The notes below the pieces were generated by a model. That model saw only the letters and a list, made by a program, of their open reading frames with translations. It was not told the origin of the DNA and ran no database searches. A program made the position numbers and the translations under genes. Of a DNA stretch of 15,202 nucleotides, positions 8,352 to 15,073 are shown piece by piece (positions within the stretch are counted from its first letter, which is position 1; every line of letters starts with the position of its first letter). The DNA comes from Amoeboradix gromovi. Lineage: Eukaryota; Sanchytriomycota; Sanchytriomycetes; Sanchytriales; Sanchytriaceae. Location of the stretch: NCBI GenBank assembly GCA_018985225.1, contig JADGIF010000198.1, forward strand, positions 1 to 15,202. Reading direction: 5' to 3'.

Positions 8352-9736
8352 CTACAAGTCTTCCTCACTACCTTCCTTGGACGCTTTTCTGCTGTTTTTA
8401 ATACTACTTTCAACTGCCTTAAGACCCCAGCTAGGCTGAGAAGCAGGAGACGTACCAATTTCCTTCATTCGCGGTTTTGGCATGTTAATTAACTTCAAAT
8501 AGTCGAACGTAGATTCTCCCATCTCAACTGCATCTATGCCATTAATTTCGTCGTCGTCATCTATAGTTAATGCTAGCCCTGGGATTTTATTGAGAGCCAA
8601 CAATATAAGTCCCGTAACCGTAAATGACCAAGCGAAGCAAACAAGACAATCGACAAGTTGCCATGCGAAAAGCATACCATCTCCCTCTATTGCGCCAGTG
8701 TACTTGATAGTGCTTCCGTCCAAACTCGCCCAGTATCTTTGAGTAAATATTCCAGTACATAAATTGCCAACAATACCACCTACGCCATGCACAGCAAAAA
8801 CATCTAGCTATGTTAGTTAATTAGTACTGTGTCATCAAACTTGAATCTGTTCTTCAATTTGGCAGCCATGTTGCAACAGAACGCACCTGCAAATCCAATA
8901 AAAATAGAACTTCCTGGACTAACATAGCCGCAAGCGGGGGTGATAGCAACCAAACCTGCCACTGCTCCTGAGCAAAAAGATATTGCACTAAACTTCTTCT
9001 TTTTGAGATAGTCTATTACCATCCACGTTATAGATCCTGCTGATGCTGCTAAATTTGTAGCGACAACAGCAGCTGCAGCTCTTCCATTAGCAGCTACTGC
9101 GCTTCCACCGTTGAATCCGTTCCACCCAAACCATAAAAACATGGTTCCTAAAATGACATTTGAGGGTGAATGCGCGACTGAAGGTAGGTTAGTTTTGTTT
9201 CCAATCACTAAAGTATATGCCAATGCTGCTGAACCTGATGCGATATGAACCGGACTACCACCTGCAAAGTCCAGACTTCCGTTCTGTCTCAACCAGCCAT
9301 TTTTACCCCAAGACCAGTATGCTATAAAATCGTACACAAATGTGCTCCAAAGAAAGATGAATACCATTTTTGGCAATAACCTAGCCCTTGCAGACGTTGC
9401 TCCAATCACTAATGCCGGCGAAATGCCAGCAAATGTTGATTGAAAGAATGCGAAAGCAAAATCTGGGTAAGCATCAGTTGAACTGCTAGTCATGCCAGAA
9501 AACACGCCATTTGTGAAAGTCCCGATAAATGGGCCACCGTCTGTACCAAATACCAATGAATATCCAAACAGAAACCATTGAATCATCACTATGGAGTAGG
9601 AAACAAAGCATAACAACAACATACTCAGAGCACTTTTAGAGTTTGCCATACCACTGTAAAAGTAGCCAAGTCCTGGAATCATAATAAAAACCAGGGCACC
9701 ACTTAGAAGTAGAAAAGCAGTATCGCCAGATGACAT
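8352..9736 (-). CDS. Ammonium transporter of the Amt/Mep/Rh family
   Basis: This plasma-membrane ammonium channel has two exons, 9736-8828 and 8807-8352, joined across a 20-nt intron into about 454 residues. It has the expected Amt length and 11 membrane segments. Visible landmarks are LGYFYSGMANSKSALS in the first helices, FAFFQSTFAG, WSWGKNGWL, LDFAGGSPVHIASG with Asp156 and pore His164, FLWFGWNGFNGGSA, and the splice-spanning KFDDT|LDVFAVHGVGG with the second pore His310. The C-terminal GIDAVEMGESTFDYL is of fungal Mep type and follows an acidic DDDDE run; the last 45 residues form a Ser/Lys-rich tail ending EEDL. Pore residues look intact. The start at 9736 has A at -3. No canonical AATAAA follows the stop, only AGTAAA. 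Splicing is required: the unspliced frame stops inside the intron before the second pore His. Confidence 0.95.
8808..8827 (-). other. 20-nt spliceosomal intron in the ammonium transporter
   Basis: On the minus strand it begins GTACTAATTAA and ends CTAACATAG. It is in phase 0 between Thr303 and Leu304 and restores the Amt motif DDTLDVFAVHGVGG. It contains in-frame TAA. The CTAAC branch motif is followed directly by ATAG. Confidence 0.95.
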
Positions 9737-10801
9737 TTTGTTTGTGGCTTGATCTTTGTTTTCATGAGTAATAATTCATTTGTATGGCAATGTGACCTCT
9801 CAATCACATTTTTTGTATGATTATTCGCGATTAACTCAAATTATTTCAAAACATCTTAGCGAGACAGACATCCTATATAAACGCAGCAAAACGCACATTA
9901 TGGGTGTGTGCAGACTTGCTCAGTAGAAAAGCAGAGCAGAAGAATTTTGTGAATGCTAACAAGCTCCATTAGGGCTCAAAAATGTTTGCACGTAATAAGC
10001 GTCCCAAAATGACATTTGAGCTGTTTCAAACATGTTCTAAAAAGCCTAGACCTTGAATGCATTTGATATTGACAATTGTGAGGAATATTACTATAATTAT
10101 CCAATTTTATTGAATAAATCATTTATCGTGATTTCATGAGCTCCATCGCTCAACAAGTTCTCTTTCTTAACTTCTCTAACCACTTAAAGACTCAAAAATC
10201 TTTCTTTTCAACAGTTAAAATGGCTCGAGATCTAGTCATCCTGGATTTGCTAATTCTAACAACCACTGGCAGATATTGAATACACGGATCGACTAGAACT
10301 GGCTCAAGAATGGAAACATAAAATGTATTTTGGTGTTTATTTCTTGCTTTGATAGCACACATGGTAAAGATCTTGAATGAAATTCACGAGCAAGGATTTT
10401 TATGGCATTGAGAAAGCTCGAGTATTGGCGGAATCCCGGTCTTGCCTTTATCCAGAGTCCAAGTATTTGCAGTCGTTGACGTAGTTGCCACATGAGGCAT
10501 ACTGTCGCGGCTTAGCAACTGTTGCAGTGTACTTTATTGCACAGTAGACGAGGAGCAGTCGTGAAATGTGTGGTACTCTGAAGGAAACCAGGTTGGAGTC
10601 ATAAGCAAACTGCCGTTAGGAAACAGAGAGCAAGCATATGGCAGCATGGAGCATACACTTTTGTGTATCCTTATCTAATCTCGCCCAGGATATTGCAAGC
10701 GTGAGCTATTGCTGTAATGAAGTAACTAGCATTAGTTTCTCTGTGGAAATTCTCGATTTTTTTGAGAGCAGGACTTTTACTAAGAGTTATTAAAAAAGTT
10801 G
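9737..10801. other. Largest gene-free stretch, between transporter start and LRR gene 3' end
   Basis: This 1.07 kb is the only long gap in the window. The part next to 9736 must hold the transporter promoter. Short coding-like runs occur on the plus strand in changing frames (for example 10275-10400), and a 66-codon minus frame overlaps them at 10293-10493; no family is recognised. A plus-strand AATAAA near 10114 has no gene attached. I saw no tRNA boxes, no snRNA signature and no MITE end here. It may be a decayed gene, an unrecognised RNA gene or a large regulatory region. Confidence 0.45.
9871..9882. promoter_or_regulatory. Possible TATA box in the transporter upstream region
   Basis: The sequence CCTATATAAACG reads TATATAAA on the plus strand and TTTATATA on the minus strand. 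It lies about 138 bp upstream of the ammonium transporter ATG. Its direction is ambiguous, and AT-rich sequence makes chance matches common. Confidence 0.25.
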
Positions 10802-10819
10802 TTTATTCATTTCAGCCAT

Positions 10820-11581
10820 CTACTTTCCGTCGATAACCAGGCATGAATCATCTGGCAACTCAGTTATTTGAAGAGGATTACCCTTTAGTGATAGCCATTT
10901 TAGATTTTTAGTGGAACTAATATGTGATATATTATTGTTGCTTACGTCCATCAGCTGTAAAGATTCGAAGGAGACTACGCTTGGGAACTTCTTCATTTGG
11001 CAGTTAGAGCAATGAAACTCCACTAGGTTTTGCTTTAGGTAGTTAAATGATGATGGCAACTGTGATATGGGGTTACCACTAATTCTAAATATTTTAATTT
11101 TTTGTAGCACCAGAAACAGCTCTGCTGGTAAATTGGTTATAAAGTTTTCACTTATATCTAGTTCGATTAGTTGATTGTGCAATATCCATTCTTTTTTGAA
11201 CTCTGTCAAGTTGTTCTTAAATAAAAGTAGTTTCTCTAACCTTGATTTCATGATCGAGTTTGGTAATGTCGTTAACTGATTACTATTCAGGTTTAAACAT
11301 TGCAAACTTTTTTGGAAAAGACTTGCTGGCAACTCTACAAGTCTATTAAAACTCAAGTCTAGTTTTACAAGACATTTAAATCTTAGTATTTCAACTGGCA
11401 ATTCTTTCATGTCATTGTTACACAGGTATAGTTCTGTCAGTAAAATATTCGCGTATTTGATTTTAAGAAACTTTCCATAAGAGTAATCACTGCTCCCTTC
11501 TTGCTGCTGTTCTCCCTTTAATGTCAATTTAGAATTTTGTAAATCCAACGGAAATTCAAAGTCTTGAGACATGAGCCTCAT
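10820..11581 (-). CDS. Leucine-rich repeat protein of unknown function
   Basis: This 253-residue protein is almost entirely LRRs. About nine repeats of the 22-24 residue SHOC2/plant Ras-group type run from residue 50 to the end, for example LTELYLCNNDMKELP, LVKLDLSFNRLVELP, LQCLNLNSNQLTTLP and LIELDISENFITNLP. No catalytic domain, signal peptide or membrane segment is visible, so it is probably a cytoplasmic or nuclear binding scaffold. The first 45 residues are unrecognised and contain a short Gln run. The start at 11581 has A at -3; a second in-frame ATG is nine bases downstream. AATAAA (10802-10807) lies 12 nt past the stop. The start codon is only 34 bp from the stop of the MRH gene read in the same direction, so its promoter must lie largely in that gene's last exon or the genes share a transcript. 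LRR proteins of this type cannot be assigned a partner from sequence alone. Confidence 0.85.
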   Translation of the reverse strand: MRLMSQDFEFPLDLQNSKLTLKGEQQQEGSSDYSYGKFLKIKYANILLTELYLCNNDMKELPVEILRFKCLVKLDLSFNRLVELPASLFQKSLQCLNLNSNQLTTLPNSIMKSRLEKLLLFKNNLTEFKKEWILHNQLIELDISENFITNLPAELFLVLQKIKIFRISGNPISQLPSSFNYLKQNLVEFHCSNCQMKKFPSVVSFESLQLMDVSNNNISHISSTKNLKWLSLKGNPLQITELPDDSCLVIDGK

Positions 11582-11615
11582 TTTTGGGATGTGAAATAAT
11601 GATTTATTAATTACG

Positions 11616-12540
11616 CTATATTCTTACTTGTCCGTATATCTTTCTTTCGTTGATCCTCTCATATCTTTCTTTGATGTTATATACAAATGTTGCATCTTCC
11701 CAGTCCATATTACGATATTTCTTTCTAAATAAAACAACTGCTAAATATATAAGAGACAGTGAAAGAGCGCTAAATTAAAAGGTATTACATTCCTAAGATC
11801 ACATATCCAATAATTGAGCCCGTATAAACAACAGTTGGACAAGTGCCATTGTTTAAAGTCAGTTTGTGGACTTTAGGTCCTCCTTTGAATGGCTGATAGA
11901 TCTCTGTCACCTTTTCTCCATTGTTATCGCAATTCAAATGTATTTCATACTGCGATGAGCCACGGTAAAATCGGTAACCCACGCCCCCAGAAGAAATAGA
12001 CCTAAGAAAGGGACTATCTAAAGCATATTTATCATCATAGCATATAGCGGCACCATTACAGTCTTTCTCATTAGCTTTTTTGTAGTCATCCACACAGTTA
12101 AACTTATATTTATGATCGTCGAGCACAAATTCAAAAGGCTCAATTTTAAATTCGTATCCTTGATATGCTACTCCACACGTTGATTTGAGCCTAGGGCACA
12201 TATAAGGATGCTGGTATTCCGCTTTTAAGTAGCATCTATCAGATTCTAAGACTTTGAATTCTGGGTCACCACAAAGCATAATAACATCAGAATGACCATT
12301 GTTGCTATTATCGCAAGCTCCATCTCTAAAGTGTATCTGGTTACTGCTTTCTTCTAGACTTAAAGATTTCCCAAGGCTGTCAAAATGAATCCCATCTTTT
12401 GTAGTGCATATTAATCCATCACACGGATTTAGATCTGCTTGCTTACAAAAGGAGAAGTAATAACTAGTCTCCAAAGAATTCTTGTAATAAGGCGTAGACT
12501 TATCAAACTGAGAGAGTGCAAATTTGGAAATATCACACAT
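11616..12540 (-). CDS. Type I membrane protein with two MRH-like lectin repeats (Atg27/M6P-receptor-like)
   Basis: Two exons, 12540-11789 and 11769-11616, join across a 19-nt intron into about 301 residues. The lumenal part has two Cys-rich mannose-6-phosphate-receptor-homology-like units. The first starts at Cys2 (CDISKFAL, YYFSFC) and ends with the typical CYLKAEYQHPYMC. The second runs from STCGVAYQG to LTLNNGTCP. Splicing restores one membrane helix at about 241-265 (GSIIGYVILGI|ALSLSLIYLAVVLF), followed by RKK and a 36-residue cytoplasmic tail with two YxxØ sorting signals, YRNM (269) and YERI (287). This fits a Golgi/endosome cargo receptor or Atg27-like protein. No signal peptide follows the ATG at 12540, and the first MRH Cys is already residue 2, so the true start is probably in an unseen upstream exon. 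AATAAA (11603-11608) lies 7 nt past the stop. The fold is fairly sure; the exact orthologue is open. Confidence 0.75.
11770..11788 (-). other. 19-nt spliceosomal intron in the MRH protein gene
   Basis: On the minus strand it reads GTAATACCTTTTAATTTAG. It is in phase 2 and splits an Ile codon (AT|C). Splicing extends a truncated hydrophobic segment into a full membrane helix with a basic stop-transfer and a charged tail. The ends match the other three introns: GTA start and TTAAT-TTAG end. Confidence 0.88.
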
Positions 12541-12541
12541 T

Positions 12542-12574
12542 ATGGTAATGAAACACGGAAATAATTGCTTATGA
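12542..12574 (+). promoter_or_regulatory. Possible uORF overlapping the start of the secreted-protein gene
   Basis: ATG at 12542 opens a 10-codon frame whose TGA overlaps the main ATG at 12571 as ATGA. This arrangement can support reinitiation or lower translation. Whether the transcript starts upstream of 12542 is unknown, because the divergent MRH start is only 30 bp away. Confidence 0.25.
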
Positions 12575-12906
12575 AGACGAGTTTAATTTTTTTGTTTACA
12601 CTGCTAGCAACTACTTGCAATAGCGCTATTATAGCTAAGATAGTCCATAGAGCATTAAAAGACTTGAGCTTTTATATATCTGGAACTAAGCTCTTAAAGT
12701 TGGAGGTTCCGAAGATTGACTTTCATAGCATTTTGAACCGTAAACTGGGAACCAAAGATATATCGAAAAGTATAGAGAGCATGACAGCTAATTATAACAA
12801 ACAAAAAAGAAATGTTTTCGAGCTTAAGTCATCCGCAAGAACTTTGAAAACATTGCCCATCCCTGGGAAAAGCATTAAAATACCAAAAATAAAAAGATCT
12901 TTATAG
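12571..12906 (+). CDS. Small secreted basic protein, unknown function
   Basis: This 111-residue protein has a clean signal peptide: n-region MKTS, hydrophobic core LIFLFTLLATTC, and a likely cleavage near NSA at about residues 17-19. The mature part has no cysteine after the signal, no second membrane segment, and is rich in Lys, Ile and Ser, ending KIPKIKRSL. I recognise no family. It could be a secreted effector-like or vacuolar/ER protein; that is inference only. The start codon is 30 bp from the divergent MRH ATG. AATAAA (12888-12893) is inside the coding region, and the TAG stop directly touches the TAG stop of the opposite gene. Confidence 0.65.
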   Translation: MKTSLIFLFTLLATTCNSAIIAKIVHRALKDLSFYISGTKLLKLEVPKIDFHSILNRKLGTKDISKSIESMTANYNKQKRNVFELKSSARTLKTLPIPGKSIKIPKIKRSL

Positions 12907-13152
12907 CTATTCTGATTTACTCTCTTGATTTAGTTTTGGTAAGTTCCATCCAACTTTATTGGCGGACCTTTGAATTCTATCTTTGTTTTCAATTCTAGGG
13001 AAATACGTGTCGATCAAATGCTGGTGTCGCAAATGAGCGTAGAGAAATCGAGCTTGATCTTCAGAAGCAACAGTTAAATGCGAAGTCAATGGATTTACAG
13101 ATAGCACTTTTTTAATTTGAGTCAGGGTAACATTTCTAGAAGGGACTTTCAT
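12907..13152 (-). CDS. Conserved-looking small protein, 81 residues, unknown function
   Basis: The frame starts with ATG at 13152 and encodes a charged, soluble protein. It has a Ser/Thr-rich N-terminus (MKVPSRNVTLTQIKKVLSV) and a compact segment FLYAHLRHQHLIDTYFPRIE followed by KDRIQRSANKVGWNLPKLN. The latter resembles conserved blocks of small mitochondrial or ribosome-associated proteins, but I cannot name the family. No signal peptide or membrane helix is visible. Its stop codon abuts the stop of the secreted-protein gene. There is no canonical AATAAA, though TATAAA occurs 3 nt beyond the stop. It shares a 189-bp divergent upstream region with the gene at 13342. Confidence 0.6.
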   Translation of the reverse strand: MKVPSRNVTLTQIKKVLSVNPLTSHLTVASEDQARFLYAHLRHQHLIDTYFPRIENKDRIQRSANKVGWNLPKLNQESKSE

Positions 13153-13341
13153 TGTTACATGGAATTTTTAATCAATCTACTTTGATCCGCAAATCTATGC
13201 ACATTGCACATAGTGAGTAGTGCGTTACTTTTTACGAAATCGAGCACGTTTAGTTCAAATATTTTCACGATCCACGTTGTTCTGGAAATTTCTGCGATGT
13301 GTATAAATGCATAGCCTGCAACATTATTTGAAAATATCAAA

Positions 13342-13602
13342 ATGGAGTTGAGTCCCACGCAACTTATTCAATCAGCAATAACCAAGCTGAAAACTACGAG
13401 GTCACTTTCGCAAAAGGCGTTGTTAAACAGAACAATTGACTATATGGTTTCTCACCACCCAGTTTGTTTTGCAAAAACTTTCAAGTCCAATGCAAATGCC
13501 ACTCATTTCATAAGGGCTGCTTTGAGTGCAAAAATTATATCATCAGAATGCATAATGAGGGATCTCAAATCTTGCCATTATGAGTCCATGTGTAACAGTT
13601 GA
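13342..13602 (+). CDS. Small hypothetical protein, 86 residues
   Basis: The frame opens with AAAATGG context at 13342. The protein is basic and mostly helical by composition (SPTQLIQSAITKLKTTRSLS, then THFIRAALSAKIISSECI) with four Cys, and has no recognisable family, signal peptide or membrane helix. AATAAA at 13619-13624 lies 16 nt after the stop, as in its neighbours, which supports it being a real gene. A 17-nt GT-AG possibility near the stop would change only the last residues; it lacks the branch motif of the confirmed introns, so I kept the simple frame. Confidence 0.55.
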   Translation: MELSPTQLIQSAITKLKTTRSLSQKALLNRTIDYMVSHHPVCFAKTFKSNANATHFIRAALSAKIISSECIMRDLKSCHYESMCNS

Positions 13603-13618
13603 CGCAAGCGTTTATGTA

Positions 13619-13630
13619 AATAAATTTATT
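13619..13630. terminator. Palindromic bidirectional poly(A) signal
   Basis: AATAAATTTATT is a perfect palindrome that gives AATAAA to both convergent genes. On the plus strand it lies 16 nt after the stop of the 86-residue gene. On the minus strand it overlaps the stop codon of the SET-domain gene. The two stop codons are 23 bp apart. Confidence 0.75.
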
Positions 13631-14801
13631 GATTAGCTATCATCCATTGAACATCTTCATCTTCAGTAGTCCACATTATCTTGGCCATCCCCAAGCTTTT
13701 CTGAATGTATAATTTGCAGAGCATTGGGTTATCTTCGTATAACAATTCCGCGTAACACATTCCTAGATTACATAGAACTGGTGGGGATGCTGAGTTCATT
13801 AGCCATGTTAATAACATTTCACAATACTCGCGCATTTGCTCATCTAATTCTTCAATTTTTTCCATGTAAGCATCAAATCCAACTTGCAAAAACTTGTATA
13901 ACAACCATGATTTCTCAGATCTGCTATCTAATTCGACGACTGATTTCAGCTCTACCATATCGTAACTGTCAATATCATCTGCATACAACTTTTCAAGTAG
14001 TTTAAGATCGTATAACTTTGAAGATGTTTCGGTTTGACATTCAGTACACTTCCAACTAGTGTTACTTGGTAAACTAAACTTATAAAGACTCAGAATTTGT
14101 CCAAAATCGGAAAACTCTTCGTACCCACTTTCTTTGCAAATCAAGCCACCACAGGAGCACGAAAAGGAGCGCTGTAGATCAGGTGAAGAGCATCGATAAC
14201 ACTCACAGACAAAACTCTTTTTCATTAGCAAACTATAGCGACGCAAAATAGTGGGCATCAGCAACTCTTCTGCAGAAAGATAAGAACAAGTCAGAACTTG
14301 ACCGACTTCTATATCTCTTACAGCTTTGAATATTATGTCATCATCCTTACTAGTGACAACACAATTTGGGTCACAATCATGAGTAAATTTCGATCCCATA
14401 TTGTACAAACCGCAAGCACTGTCGCCAATATTATGTCCATTAAGCATAGGAATAGTTAAAATCTTAAACATTTCCTTCCAATCCTGCCCAAATACATCAG
14501 CCAATTTGTGCGATACATCCACATATTTCATTAGCTTCTCCTGTGCCAATTCCATATGAGAATCATAATCAATGGAGCAGTAATTTTTTATTAAGTAATT
14601 TATGTTTTCTGAGTTCAACTTCTGTATAAACCCAATAAACACAGACAAATTACTTTTTTCCATAAATTGAAACTTCGGCAGAATAGCATCTTCTATGGAC
14701 CATTTCAAGAAGGGTTTATCTACAAGAACAGTGTCACCAGTGTAGTATTTCGTTGTAGATTTCAAATGTTTACCAAGTTTTGCATTAGTAAATAATTGCA
14801 T
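13626..14801 (-). CDS. SMYD-like SET-domain protein lacking a MYND finger
   Basis: This is a probable protein lysine methyltransferase of about 391 residues. The SET core shows LGKHLKST and GDTVLVDKPF near the N-terminus. It then has the cofactor-site motif GSKFTHDCDPNC (136-147), IFKAVRDIEVGQVLTCSYL with the catalytic Tyr174, and a post-SET zinc cluster starting CECYRC (199-204). Further Cys pairs (CSCGGLIC at 215-222 and CTEC at 252-255) suggest extra zinc binding. The C-terminal 130 residues look helical, like the TPR-like tail of SMYD proteins. The MYND finger normally inserted between the SET halves is absent; that segment (40-115) is helical and has only one Cys. In place of the usual NHSC the motif reads THDC. 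The start at 14801 is uncertain: the frame stays open upstream with sensible residues (RDITRE) but no ATG. AATAAA (13625-13630) overlaps the stop. Confidence 0.85.
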   Translation of the reverse strand: MQLFTNAKLGKHLKSTTKYYTGDTVLVDKPFLKWSIEDAILPKFQFMEKSNLSVFIGFIQKLNSENINYLIKNYCSIDYDSHMELAQEKLMKYVDVSHKLADVFGQDWKEMFKILTIPMLNGHNIGDSACGLYNMGSKFTHDCDPNCVVTSKDDDIIFKAVRDIEVGQVLTCSYLSAEELLMPTILRRYSLLMKKSFVCECYRCSSPDLQRSFSCSCGGLICKESGYEEFSDFGQILSLYKFSLPSNTSWKCTECQTETSSKLYDLKLLEKLYADDIDSYDMVELKSVVELDSRSEKSWLLYKFLQVGFDAYMEKIEELDEQMREYCEMLLTWLMNSASPPVLCNLGMCYAELLYEDNPMLCKLYIQKSLGMAKIMWTTEDEDVQWMIANQ

Positions 14802-15073
14802 CTCCCTTGTGATGTCCCTCTTGGAAATTCCAAAGATACACGATATCTTCTTCGCTACCTAATAAAATTTGGTCTAAATCATCTTCATGTTTGAGTACGC
14901 ATGATATATTGCCAACAGATATTTATTATTTAAATTTTGTGCGCTTCGTCAATATCTGAATGATTATCGATAATTCATTTAGACCAGTTTCTGAGTTTCG
15001 ATGGCCATCTTCCATATCAGTAGATGTGTTTTTGGGAATGTTGGAACGACAAACTCTATGTGATCACAACATG
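14802..15073. other. Upstream region of the SET gene with coding-like fragments
   Basis: There is no complete gene. On the minus strand, 14786-14935 holds an uninterrupted run containing QILLGSEEDIVYLWNFQEG that ends over the SET start codon in another frame. Next to it is a candidate 25-nt intron of the local type (GTACTC to GATTTAG). A further short frame (about 14930-15013) ends in TAATAAA. These may be 5' exons of the SET gene or chance frames. Confidence 0.35.

Noticed and set aside
8273-8458. N-terminal extension of the CECR2-like protein by 62 residues
   Set aside because: It would overlap the ammonium transporter C-terminal exon in another frame, has no ATG with family support, and begins at a non-ATG codon; the ATG at 8272 is simpler.
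10293-10493. 66-codon minus-strand frame in the large gap
   Set aside because: No recognisable domain, and it overlaps better-looking plus-strand fragments; too weak to call a gene.
13155-13358. 67-codon minus-strand frame upstream of the 81-residue gene
   Set aside because: It lies in the shared upstream region, overlaps the start of the 86-residue gene and shows no family features.
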